NCBI RefSeq assembly: GCF_001705515.1
Contig: NZ_MDJS01000002.1
Location: forward strand, 310,001 to 374,000
Length of the DNA: 64,000 nt
Origin: Mucilaginibacter sp. PPCGB 2223
GTDB taxonomy: Bacteria > Bacteroidota > Bacteroidia > Sphingobacteriales > Sphingobacteriaceae
Reading direction: 5' to 3'
Below are positions 34,048-41,487 of the stretch, piece after piece. The position numbers and the translations under genes are program-made. The first letter of the stretch is position 1. Each line of letters starts with the position of its first letter. The notes under the pieces were generated by a model that made no database searches, was not told the DNA's origin, and saw only the letters and a list, made by a program, of their open reading frames with translations.

Positions 34048-34893
34048 TTACGATTTTGCCTGTGCGGCCACGGCGGCGTTTAAGCGCTCGTACTCGCCGT
34101 CTTTAGCTTCTTTTGATAAGCGTACGCCTTCTTCGGCAGTAGCCAGGGCACCTTTTTTGTCGCCTGCCTTGAGCTGGATACGGGCCTTCCAAACTTTTAC
34201 AAACTGCGATTTTGGCTGTGTTTTTTCCAACTCGTTTATCCACTCCAGCGCTTTAGCCATGTCTTTATTGTTATCGTAATAATATTGCGCTGCCGCGAAG
34301 TATGGTTTCTTTTCGCCTTTCATCGCTTCGTCGATGCTGGCCATTACGCGGGCATCAACATCGGTAGTAATGTGGAAGGTTAAAGCGGTATGTTCCCAGG
34401 CCAGGTGCAGGTCGGCTGCAGTAGGCATTACGTTTTCAAACTGCATGGTAAAGGTTTCTACGGGTTCTTTTATGTTCCAGGCTTTTACCCTGAAGCGTAA
34501 AAAATCTTCTTCCTGCTTGTAGCTGTAGGCGCCCCAGGTTTTGCTGGTTTTGCTTAGGATGATGGTCCACTCTTTAGGATCGGGAATACTGAATAACCCA
34601 TAAGTACCAGCCGGCACTTTGTTACCCTCGATGGTTACATCATCGGTAAAGGTAATGGTAGTTGCACTATTGGCACCGGTGCGCCAAACGGTGCCGTATG
34701 GCTCTTGCTTGCCCAGCATTACACGTCCTTTAGCATTCGGGCGCGAGTAAACGATGGTAATTTTACCCAGGCCAAGATCCTGCGTAATAGTTTGGGTTGA
34801 GCTTGCAGCGGGTATTTTAAGCCCCTGTGCATTTGCGGTACTGATGCCTGAAACGGCCAGTACCAGTAATAAAAGGTAAGTAAATCTTTTCAT
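34048..34893 (-). CDS. Exported DUF2911 domain protein
   Basis: 281 residues with signal peptide ending TANAQ. The DUF2911 domain (about 30-170) is recognised by GKITIVYSRPNAKGR, GTVWRTGANSATTITFT and the following VPAGTYGLFSIP. The C-terminal third is helical with tetratricopeptide-like repeats (AAQYYYDNNKDMAKALEWI, VWKARIQLKAGDKKGALATA). Function unknown. Common in Bacteroidota. Monocistronic. Confidence 0.9.
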   Translation of the reverse strand: MKRFTYLLLLVLAVSGISTANAQGLKIPAASSTQTITQDLGLGKITIVYSRPNAKGRVMLGKQEPYGTVWRTGANSATTITFTDDVTIEGNKVPAGTYGLFSIPDPKEWTIILSKTSKTWGAYSYKQEEDFLRFRVKAWNIKEPVETFTMQFENVMPTAADLHLAWEHTALTFHITTDVDARVMASIDEAMKGEKKPYFAAAQYYYDNNKDMAKALEWINELEKTQPKSQFVKVWKARIQLKAGDKKGALATAEEGVRLSKEAKDGEYERLNAAVAAQAKS

Positions 34894-35048
34894 TGCGATA
34901 GTTTATTTGGTTACAAGTTAACTATACGAAGCTAATAAATATTACAGATTTTAACAGTATGCAGAAATCACCATCGGAGAGACAAAAAGGGGGCACAAGG
35001 CGAGATATCATCGGGCGTTATTTACTGTGCCGCTTAAATGCGGGCATA

Positions 35049-35078
35049 TTTGAAAATATTATTTATTAGCTATCTTTA
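35049..35078 (+). promoter_or_regulatory. Promoter of small peptide gene 1
   Basis: TTTG at 35049-35052, an 18-base spacer and TATCTTTA at 35071-35078 (one mismatch from TAnnTTTG). The ATG is at 35100. The same -10 word TATCTTTA lies in front of the second peptide gene. Confidence 0.55.
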
Positions 35079-35099
35079 GGTAACCGAAACCCCTTGATT

Positions 35100-35300
35100 A
35101 TGAAAAAGAAAACCTGGGCCAACCCCGAACTGCACATTATAGCTACTACAGATGTTTCTTCGAAATACATTAACGGCTTTCACGAACACGCCTTTACAAC
35201 CCACGCAACGCCAAAAGGCCGTGGGCTTTTTAACAATACGCCAAACCACAGCCTGTTTCAAACCAATCTTACAAAAACCCTTCTCCAATACCTGTCGTAA
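35100..35300 (+). CDS. Small peptide 1 with a W-x-x-P-E-L N-terminus (RiPP-precursor-like)
   Basis: 66 residues starting MKKKTWANPELHIIA and ending LLQYLS. The ATG at 35100 follows the promoter at the same distance as its paralog does. N-terminal K-K-K-x-W-x-x-P-E-L-H-I-I-A is shared with peptide 2. The middle has GFHEHAFTTHATPKGRG, and NTPNHSLF follows. The W/Y-x-x-P-x-L pattern resembles leader motifs read by RRE domains in ribosomal natural-product pathways, but no maturation enzyme is adjacent. It has no signal peptide, no cysteines, and is rich in Thr, His and Asn. Function not known. Confidence 0.7.
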   Translation: MKKKTWANPELHIIATTDVSSKYINGFHEHAFTTHATPKGRGLFNNTPNHSLFQTNLTKTLLQYLS

Positions 35301-35411
35301 GGAGGCGGCCGTTGAAAGTTGCGTATCCGGCCAGGCGCCGGGAAGAACTGTTACGCTTAATCGGCTGTTTTTCATGTGCTTTTCGAGGCATAGGCACTGA
35401 AATGTTTTTGT

Positions 35412-35419
35412 TATCTTTA
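35412..35419 (+). promoter_or_regulatory. -10-type box of small peptide gene 2
   Basis: TATCTTTA, identical to the box of peptide gene 1 and placed 23 bases before the ATG, versus 21 for the first gene. The -33 element is not obvious. The repeat supports both genes being transcribed independently. Confidence 0.5.
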
Positions 35420-35442
35420 TACATTCATAGTTCATCACACAT

Positions 35443-35634
35443 ATGAAAAAGAAAAGCTGGCACAAACCCGAACTGCATATCATAGCTATTGCCGCAAAAA
35501 CCATTAGCGGCCCTCACGAGCATAACTATACCAGTCAGCCTACACCAGCCGGCCATAAATGGTATCTCAATACGCCCAGCCACAATAGTTTTGCGAATGG
35601 TATCATACCGACCATTCATCAATACCTGTCGTAG
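35443..35634 (+). CDS. Small peptide 2, tandem paralog of the preceding gene
   Basis: 63 residues starting MKKKSWHKPELHIIA and ending IHQYLS. Aligned with peptide 1, shared positions are MKKK-W-PELHIIA, K-I-G-HEH, T, TP-G, NTP-H-F and the final QYLS. The DNA is also similar around the stop codons. The variable stretches are between these, as expected if the ends are recognition sites and the middle is the product. There is a 142-base gap between the genes. Function unknown. Confidence 0.7.
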   Translation: MKKKSWHKPELHIIAIAAKTISGPHEHNYTSQPTPAGHKWYLNTPSHNSFANGIIPTIHQYLS

Positions 35635-35719
35635 TGAAGGGGGAATCAAGAGACAAGAAGCAGGACTCAGGATTTATTGATATTGATCGGAGAATGGCAG
35701 ACCTGGCTTAATAAGCCTG

Positions 35720-35830
35720 AAAAAATAAAAAGCCCCCCAGACTTGCTCCAGGGGACTTTCAACCTAAACCTTATCACAATTAAACCGGTAAGTTTACCGA
35801 TTCGTTTTAGTGTAATACAATATCTGTACC
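35720..35830 (-). ncRNA. Possible small RNA or long 3' UTR
   Basis: The gap between the anti-sigma gene and the terminator contains the palindrome CGGTAAGTTTACCG (35786-35799), then an unusual purine/pyrimidine stretch (GATAAGGTTTAGGTTGAAAG on the minus strand) and the terminator. A promoter was not identified. This could be a small RNA, but a structured 3' UTR is equally possible. Confidence 0.3.
35724..35759 (-). terminator. Rho-independent terminator, minus strand
   Basis: On the minus strand a GTCCCC...GGGGGGC stem is followed by TTTTTATTTTTTC. It would end transcripts running from the sigma/anti-sigma pair, or a separate short RNA from this gap. Confidence 0.6.
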
Positions 35831-35908
35831 AAACTTGTTTTACGCTTTAAAAACATGTGTTTACAATTCATTTTGCCTTGTTTTGTTGCAATTGACAGAC
35901 AGTGTATA

Positions 35909-36418
35909 CTATTGTGTCTGCCTATTGTTCAGTTTTTTGCGCAGGTAACCGTCTGCCAAAAACAACGCCAGTACAATATCAAACAAAATAAAAACTTTCA
36001 ACACGGTTCCGTTGAGATAATTACCCAATTGCGGTATTTTAATATCCTGACCTGATAACAGGGTATTTGTACTGTTTGTATTTGTCCAGCTTACGTTAAT
36101 AAGCGCAAAAACCAGCAAGGTAACTATACTTACCACAAAAAAGGCGGCAATGCCTTTTATAATGCGCTTATCAATAGTTGCCTTTAAAGGCTTCATCGCG
36201 TTCTCGGTACGGATGGTTTCCATCACCTTGTAGCCAAAGCCCATCGATGGTTCGTCGAGTTCCATCATACACGAAAACTCGATATTCAGTTTCGATAGCT
36301 CGTGGTATTTACGTTTGTAAACATCATCGGTCGCTATCAGTATATCCATAGCCTGCTGCTCGTCGGGGCTGCAGTTGCCATCAATATAGTTCCATATCTT
36401 TTCTTCTACACTATTCAT
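35909..36418 (-). CDS. Putative anti-sigma factor (single-pass membrane protein)
   Basis: 169 residues. The cytoplasmic N-terminal part MNSVEEKIWNYIDGNCSPDE resembles the short acidic helix that starts many Bacteroidota anti-sigma factors. Two hydrophobic segments are at about 88-108 and 137-157. It overlaps the sigma factor gene by four bases (ATGA) and would hold that sigma factor inactive at the membrane. No zinc-finger motif is seen, so the identification rests on gene order and topology. Confidence 0.7.
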   Translation of the reverse strand: MNSVEEKIWNYIDGNCSPDEQQAMDILIATDDVYKRKYHELSKLNIEFSCMMELDEPSMGFGYKVMETIRTENAMKPLKATIDKRIIKGIAAFFVVSIVTLLVFALINVSWTNTNSTNTLLSGQDIKIPQLGNYLNGTVLKVFILFDIVLALFLADGYLRKKLNNRQTQ

Positions 36419-36996
36419 ATCAGTTCGTTTACTTCGTGTTTTAATGTAAGCTCCAGCCGTTCCTTTAAACGTTGCCTTGCCCTAAATAGTTTAACCTTTA
36501 CGTTATTGGGCTCAATTCCCATAGCTTGCCCTATTTCCTCGAGCGATTGTTCGCCTTTGTAGAACAATGTGATGACCATGGCATCGTCGGGCAGCAATTG
36601 TTCGATGGCTTTGTTCAGATAATACGATCGCGATTTTTGCTCGGCAAGGTCGCCGTCGAAGCCGCCGGGTTTATTCTCAATCTGAAGGTAGGTATTCTCG
36701 TCGTCTATCGAGGAGGTATCCAGCCTTTTTTTACGCAAAAATGTCATTGCGGTAGTATATACAATGCTGTACAGCCATGTACTGAATTTTGCTTCACCGT
36801 TGAAGCTTTGCAGCGAGCGGTATGCTTTTACAAAGCAATCCTGCGCAATTTCTTCAGCGTCTTCGCGCGTTTTGGCAAAGCGCAGTGCCAATGTGAACAC
36901 AAACCGCTGGTGGCGCCTGATCAGGTCGGCATAGGCTGCCTGGTCGCCGGCCAGCGATCGGGTTATCAGTTCGGTATCGGTATACTTGCTTTGCAT
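36415..36996 (-). CDS. ECF sigma factor (RpoE-like)
   Basis: 193-residue sigma-70 family factor. Region 2 has the DAEEIAQDCFVKAYRSLQSF core and the -10 recognition helix FSTWLYSIVYTTAMTFLR. Region 4 is YKGEQSLEEIGQAMGIEPNNVKVKLFRARQRLKERL. The gene is followed by an overlapping putative anti-sigma gene. A promoter of the ECF type upstream suggests it transcribes itself. Confidence 0.93.
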   Translation of the reverse strand: MQSKYTDTELITRSLAGDQAAYADLIRRHQRFVFTLALRFAKTREDAEEIAQDCFVKAYRSLQSFNGEAKFSTWLYSIVYTTAMTFLRKKRLDTSSIDDENTYLQIENKPGGFDGDLAEQKSRSYYLNKAIEQLLPDDAMVITLFYKGEQSLEEIGQAMGIEPNNVKVKLFRARQRLKERLELTLKHEVNELI

Positions 36997-37010
36997 TAAT
37001 TAACGTCTCT

Positions 37011-37037
37011 GACGCGGGTAAGGTATATGAGGTTACA
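37011..37037 (-). promoter_or_regulatory. ECF-type promoter upstream of the sigma factor gene
   Basis: On the minus strand TGTAACC (37037-37031), a 16-base spacer and CGTC (37014-37011) match the AAC-N16-CGT architecture of ECF promoters. The ATG is at 36996, so the leader would be short. Autoregulation is a common feature of such pairs. Confidence 0.55.
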
Positions 37038-37177
37038 GGCAGATGTAAAAATAGTTAAAATTAGATGAGAAGAATGAGCGCCGCCTGCACCGCCAATAGC
37101 GGCACGTGATAACTGCTACCCTTAATATCTGTTATGGTTATCTATAAAACCAGTCGACAATTTTTCAGCTATTTTTA

Positions 37178-37185
37178 TAAATTTG
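37178..37185 (+). promoter_or_regulatory. TAnnTTTG box of the aspartokinase gene
   Basis: TAAATTTG, a match to the Bacteroidota -7 consensus, 44 bases before the ATG at 37229. A TTTTT stretch lies about 20 bases upstream as the -33 region. Confidence 0.5.
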
Positions 37186-37228
37186 CGCCCACCTTAGCGG
37201 ATACGTTGCTTAGGATCAATACATAACA

Positions 37229-38605
37229 ATGCTAACAGTAGAAAAAATAGGCGGCACATCGATGAGTGCCTTAAAAGATGTCATCAATAACATTATTTTA
37301 TTTGAGCGTAAAGGCGATGAGCTGTACAACCGTATCTTCGTGGTATCGGCTTTTTCGGGCGTAACCAATTTGCTTTTAGAGAATAAAAAAACAGGTGAGC
37401 CAGGCGTTTACCATCGTATTGCCAAATACCAGGAGTTTCACCACGCTTTGGCCGAGTTGATCGTGAGCCTGCAAACCATCAATAAAAAATACGTAGGCCT
37501 GGGTTTGGACCTGCCGCTTGCAGATAAATTTATCGAAGATCGTGTTAATGATGCCAAGCAATACCTGGATAACCTGGCCAACATACTGGCATCGGGCTAT
37601 GTAAGCAAAGAAGGCATTTTACAGGCCGCGCGCGAGATTCTGGCATCTATCGGCGAAAGCCACTCGGCTTTCGTGTTTACCAATATCTTGCAGAATATGG
37701 GTATCAACGCCACGCTGGTCGACCTGAGCGGCTTCCACGATCATAAATCGTACACCATCGATCAGCGCATTAAGCATACTTTCAGCAATATCGAGTTCGA
37801 TAAAACCATTTGTATAGTAACCGGCTACGCCAAAGGTACCGAAGGTATTATGCGCGAGTTTGACCGCGGATACAGCGAGGTAACCTTTTGCAAGATAGCC
37901 GTTGCCGTTAAACCCCAGGAAGCCATCATCCATAAAGAATACCATTTGTGCAGTGCCGATCCGGTTTTGGTTGGGACGGATAACTGTATCCCGGTAGGGT
38001 TTACCAATTACGATGTGGCCGATCAACTGGCAGATGTGGGTATGGAAGCCATCCATCCTAAAGCATCCAAGCCGCTCGAGATCAACAATATCAACCTGCG
38101 TATTAAAAATACCTTCGAGCCGGAGCACCCGGGTACGCTGATCACCAAGGATTATGTATCGCCGCATAAGCGCGTGGAGGTGATTACCGGTACTACCAAG
38201 CTGGTGATGATCGATATTTACGACCCGTTAATGGTAGGCAACGTAGGTACCGACTTTGAGATTATGCGGGTGTTTTATGACCTTGGCATCAGCTACAATT
38301 TTAAAGCAACCAGCGCCAACAGCATCTCGATCGTGATATGGGAGAAGGATTTTAACAAGGAGCTGATCAGGGAGCTGGAAGAGAAGTTTGAAAAAGTAAC
38401 CGTCGAAAAAATGGCGATGGTTTGCCTGATAGGCTCGAATATGGACCAGGTAGGTTTACTGGCTAAATCGGCCGGGGCGCTTTCGGCGGCCAATATCGAC
38501 ATCAAGAGCGCCGGCTTTGCTTTACGCAAGGTAAACATCCAGTTTTTGGTAGCCCGCGAAGATTTTGATGATGCGATCATCGCGCTGAATAAAGCAATGG
38601 CCTAA
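37229..38605 (+). CDS. Aspartokinase, KIGGTSM type (like the ectoine-pathway Ask)
   Basis: Phosphorylates aspartate at the entry to the lysine/threonine/methionine branch. 458 residues. The N-terminus is MLTVEKIGGTSMSALKDV in place of the usual K-F-G-G-T-S-V, and the text RIFVVSAFSGVTNLLLE-KKTGEPGVY follows the pattern of the Ask_Ect group found in ectoine clusters. C-terminal ACT-like repeats follow (ISYNFKATSANSISIVIW, AANIDIKSAGFALRKVNIQF). No ectABC genes are in the window. Monocistronic, ended by a terminator. Confidence 0.9.
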   Translation: MLTVEKIGGTSMSALKDVINNIILFERKGDELYNRIFVVSAFSGVTNLLLENKKTGEPGVYHRIAKYQEFHHALAELIVSLQTINKKYVGLGLDLPLADKFIEDRVNDAKQYLDNLANILASGYVSKEGILQAAREILASIGESHSAFVFTNILQNMGINATLVDLSGFHDHKSYTIDQRIKHTFSNIEFDKTICIVTGYAKGTEGIMREFDRGYSEVTFCKIAVAVKPQEAIIHKEYHLCSADPVLVGTDNCIPVGFTNYDVADQLADVGMEAIHPKASKPLEINNINLRIKNTFEPEHPGTLITKDYVSPHKRVEVITGTTKLVMIDIYDPLMVGNVGTDFEIMRVFYDLGISYNFKATSANSISIVIWEKDFNKELIRELEEKFEKVTVEKMAMVCLIGSNMDQVGLLAKSAGALSAANIDIKSAGFALRKVNIQFLVAREDFDDAIIALNKAMA

Positions 38606-38630
38606 AGTTTAGCTATTGTTAAGATAAACG

Positions 38631-38671
38631 GAGGCTTCTGGCGGCGTTTGTCGTCGCTAGGAGCCTTTTTT
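38631..38671 (+). terminator. Rho-independent terminator after the aspartokinase gene
   Basis: AGGCTTCTGGCGGCG and CGTCGCTAGGAGCCT form a long stem with a four-base loop, followed by TTTTTT. Confidence 0.8.
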
Positions 38672-38763
38672 GTTGTAATCTGACCTGTTTAGCATAATTG
38701 CGCATAGTATCCTCCGAAGTTCATCATTTTTTATTGCTTAACATTAACTTAACATAGCGAGGT

Positions 38764-38771
38764 TATCTTTG
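38764..38771 (+). promoter_or_regulatory. TAnnTTTG box of the phosphate-transport pair
   Basis: TATCTTTG, 31 bases before the ATG of the DUF47 gene. A clear -33 element is not seen. Confidence 0.45.
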
Positions 38772-38802
38772 CCTGTCTGTACTTCACAAACTATAAAGAC
38801 AA

Positions 38803-39453
38803 ATGTCGCTAAACAGCATTTTTCAATACTTCGTCCCCAAAGACCGAAAAGTTTTCTTCCCGCTATTTGAACAGGCCGCCAGCAACGTGGTTGCCATTGC
38901 CACTGTATTGGTCGAAACGGTAAACTCGCATAATGCCGAGGCCCGCGACGAGTATTACAAGCAAATTGATAAACTGGAGAATATTGGTGACGAGCTTACG
39001 CACCAGATTTATCTTGAATTAGGCAAAAATTTTATCACCCCTTTCGACAGGGAAGATATCCATACCCTGGCAACCGCCATCGACGATATTGCCGATAACA
39101 TACAGGGTGCCGCAAACCGCATGAACCTGTACAAGATCGAGGATTTTACCGTGCCTATACGCAAACTGGCCGACCTGATACTGCAGGCCAGCGTTGATAT
39201 GGAAAAAGCCGTACGCGAGTTGAAAGATCTTAAAAATGTACGCAACATAGCCGATTCGTGCATCCGCATTAACAGCATCGAAAACCAGGCCGACTACGTG
39301 TTCGACCGTGCCGTGGCCGATTTGTTCCTGTACGAAAAGGATGCCATAACGCTTATTAAATACAAAGAAATATTGGCCACTTTAGAGAATGCCACCGATA
39401 TGTGCGAGGATGTAGCTAACGTAATGGAAACCATCTTAGTTAAAAACGCATAG
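38803..39453 (+). CDS. DUF47/PhoU-like phosphate transport accessory protein
   Basis: 216-residue soluble helical protein of the DUF47 family. Characteristic features are PKDRKVFFPLFEQAASNVV, LENIGDELTHQIYLEL and IHTLATAIDDIADNIQGAANRM, with metal-binding acidic helices. Proteins of this family regulate the adjacent Pit phosphate transporter. The downstream transporter starts four bases after its stop. Confidence 0.92.
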   Translation: MSLNSIFQYFVPKDRKVFFPLFEQAASNVVAIATVLVETVNSHNAEARDEYYKQIDKLENIGDELTHQIYLELGKNFITPFDREDIHTLATAIDDIADNIQGAANRMNLYKIEDFTVPIRKLADLILQASVDMEKAVRELKDLKNVRNIADSCIRINSIENQADYVFDRAVADLFLYEKDAITLIKYKEILATLENATDMCEDVANVMETILVKNA

Positions 39454-39456
39454 TAT

Positions 39457-40464
39457 ATGACGCTACTTGTTGTGGTTATTTGTTTAGCCGTAATTTTTGA
39501 TTTCATCAATGGTTTTCACGATGCGGCTAACTCTATCGCTACTGTAGTATCCACCAAGGTGCTATCACCGCTGGCTGCTGTTATCTGGGCAGCAGCATTT
39601 AACTTTCTGGCCTATTTTTTAGTAAAGGACCATAAGGTTGCCAACACCATAGCCAAAACCGTACACGAAAATTTTATTACACTTGATGTGATCCTGGCGG
39701 GCCTGGTAGCAGCCATTACCTGGAATCTGATTACCTGGTGGTTTGGTATACCTTCGAGCTCTTCGCATACGCTGATAGGCGGTTTTGCCGGTGCCGGCAT
39801 GACCAATGCCATGTTTTTGCATCAGAACGCCTTTGATGCGATTAATGCGGGTCCGATCATTAAGATAGTTGCCTTTATATTCCTGGCGCCCATTATAGGC
39901 AGCATCATCGGTTTTGCCATTAATATCGCCATCTTACATATCTGCAAAAATGCAAGGCCGTCTAAAACCGAAAAATGGTTTAAACGCCTGCAACTCGTAT
40001 CCTCGGGCGCGCTGAGCTTTGCACATGGCGGTAACGATGCCCAAAAGGTAATGGGTATCATTTATGTGGCTTTGCTGGCTTACTATCCATCCATGAAAGG
40101 GGCGCCTATGCCCGAGTGGATACCTTTAACCTGTTATTCTGCAATTGCTCTGGGTACCATGAGCGGCGGGTGGAAGATCGTGAAAACAATGGGCACCAAA
40201 ATAACCAAGGTTACCCCGCTCGAAGGGGTGAGCGCCGAAACAGCAGGCGCTGTTACACTATTTATTACCGAACAGTTTGGCATACCGGTTTCAACCACGC
40301 ACACCTTAACAGGTTCCATCATTGGCGTGGGTTTAACCAAACGGGTGTCGGCTGTGCGCTGGGGGGTTACTATCAACCTCATCTGGGCGTGGATCATCAC
40401 CATCCCTATTTCGGCTTTGATCGCCGGCATCGTATTCTTCGCTATCAAGTCCCTGGCGATTTAA
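39457..40464 (+). CDS. Inorganic phosphate transporter, PiT family
   Basis: Low-affinity phosphate:cation symporter of 335 residues with about ten hydrophobic segments. The N-terminal and internal repeats of the family signature are present: FDFINGFHDAANSIATVVSTK and FAHGGNDAQKVMGIIYVALL. Co-transcribed with the DUF47 gene. A 10-base-pair palindromic stop element follows. Confidence 0.94.
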   Translation: MTLLVVVICLAVIFDFINGFHDAANSIATVVSTKVLSPLAAVIWAAAFNFLAYFLVKDHKVANTIAKTVHENFITLDVILAGLVAAITWNLITWWFGIPSSSSHTLIGGFAGAGMTNAMFLHQNAFDAINAGPIIKIVAFIFLAPIIGSIIGFAINIAILHICKNARPSKTEKWFKRLQLVSSGALSFAHGGNDAQKVMGIIYVALLAYYPSMKGAPMPEWIPLTCYSAIALGTMSGGWKIVKTMGTKITKVTPLEGVSAETAGAVTLFITEQFGIPVSTTHTLTGSIIGVGLTKRVSAVRWGVTINLIWAWIITIPISALIAGIVFFAIKSLAI

Positions 40465-40495
40465 GGAATCAGCCTTTCATAAACAAATACGATTG

Positions 40496-40517
40496 AAAAA
40501 CTAAAAATTTAGTTTTT
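40496..40517. terminator. Palindromic transcription-stop candidate after the phosphate operon
   Basis: AAAAACTAAA-AA-TTTAGTTTTT is a perfect 10-base stem with A and T tracts on both sides, so it could act in both directions. It ends just before the next promoter. Confidence 0.55.
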
Positions 40518-40533
40518 AATAAAATATTGCCGG

Positions 40534-40541
40534 TAAGTTTG
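40534..40541 (+). promoter_or_regulatory. TAnnTTTG box of the L,D-transpeptidase gene
   Basis: TAAGTTTG, 34 bases before the ATG at 40576. The AT-rich stretch upstream (TTTTT near 40513) may serve as the -33 region. Confidence 0.45.
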
Positions 40542-40575
40542 CGTTTCAGATGCAATACCTTAACGCTTATTCGCA

Positions 40576-41292
40576 ATGTTTAAACTTTATGTAATGCTTA
40601 TTGCATTATGGATGCCGGCAGCGAAGCGCGACCTGCCCGATAGCAAACTGGCCAGCGACGTACGCGAAAACGTTTGGCCGCGTATGCAAAAAGAACTGAC
40701 CGGCAGGCATTTTGTGCTGGCTTCGCCGATGTATATCCGTATCATTAAAGACGAAGGCCTGCTCGAGGTTTGGCTGAAACACGGCAGCCGTTACCATTTG
40801 TATAAAAGTTATGAGATATGTTTTTTCTCGGGCGGACTGGGTACCAAAACGCGCTCGGGCGATGGAAAAAGCCCCGAAGGGTTTTACACGATAACTCCTG
40901 CGCAGCTAAACCCGGCAAGCAACTATTACCTGGCTGTAAATATAGGCTATCCCAATAAACTCGAAATAATAAAGGGCTATACCGGTGATGCGATTATGAT
41001 ACACGGTCATTGTGCATCAATAGGCTGCTATGCCATGACGAATCCACGCATCGAAGAGATCTATACCTTGATGTATAAAGCTTTTGAGGCCGGGCAGGAA
41101 AAGATCGACGTAGATATTTTCCCTTTCAGGATGACGGCGAAAAAGTTTGCGGCCTATGCCAGGTTGCCGTATCAAAAATTCTGGCGAACGCTAAAACCGG
41201 GGTACGATCTGTTCGAAAAATACCATGTGCCACCGGTAGCAGGAATCAAAAATAAAGAGTACTGGTTTAGCGGCGTTCAGCATGTTAATTAA
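40576..41292 (+). CDS. Exported L,D-transpeptidase family protein (YkuD fold)
   Basis: 238 residues with an N-terminal hydrophobic signal segment (MFKLYVMLIALWMPAAK). Catalytic motif MIHGHCASIGCYAMTN, the YkuD pattern with His, Ser-x-Gly-Cys. Relatives with this arrangement (YafK, ErfK-like) cut or form peptidoglycan cross-links or attach lipoproteins. Upstream features GLGTKTRSGDGKSPEGFY are also family-typical. Confidence 0.88.
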   Translation: MFKLYVMLIALWMPAAKRDLPDSKLASDVRENVWPRMQKELTGRHFVLASPMYIRIIKDEGLLEVWLKHGSRYHLYKSYEICFFSGGLGTKTRSGDGKSPEGFYTITPAQLNPASNYYLAVNIGYPNKLEIIKGYTGDAIMIHGHCASIGCYAMTNPRIEEIYTLMYKAFEAGQEKIDVDIFPFRMTAKKFAAYARLPYQKFWRTLKPGYDLFEKYHVPPVAGIKNKEYWFSGVQHVN

Positions 41293-41314
41293 TATTATGG
41301 GATATGAAAACGTA

Positions 41315-41453
41315 TGTCATTTCGACCAATAGCGTTGGGCTCAGCATGGGCATGAGGAGAAACCTTCTGCGAAATGCACGACGATTATAGCAATCGCAGA
41401 AGATTTCTCAGTCGTGCAACCACCCAACTCCTCATTGCTCCTTCGAAATGACA
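41315..41453. repeat. MITE-like palindromic element with interleaved inverted repeats
   Basis: The ends TGTCATTTCGA (41315-41325) and TCGAAATGACA (41443-41453) are perfect complements. Inside, GAGAAACCTTCTGCGA (41357-41372) pairs with TCGCAGAAGATTTCTC (41394-41409), while GCACGAC (41376-41382) pairs with GTCGTGC (41411-41417), giving interleaved arms. Elements with these TCATTTCGA ends are common in Bacteroidota genomes, as I recall. No coding capacity. Confidence 0.7.
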
Positions 41454-41487
41454 ATCGGTTTTTTAATTGACCTGACGTTAACCAAGA

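Noticed and set aside
35076..35504. Minus-strand frame of 142 codons across the small peptide genes
   Set aside because: It covers both paralogs and the gap, and the conserved protein pattern is on the plus strand; similar codon-level conservation is not seen on the minus strand.
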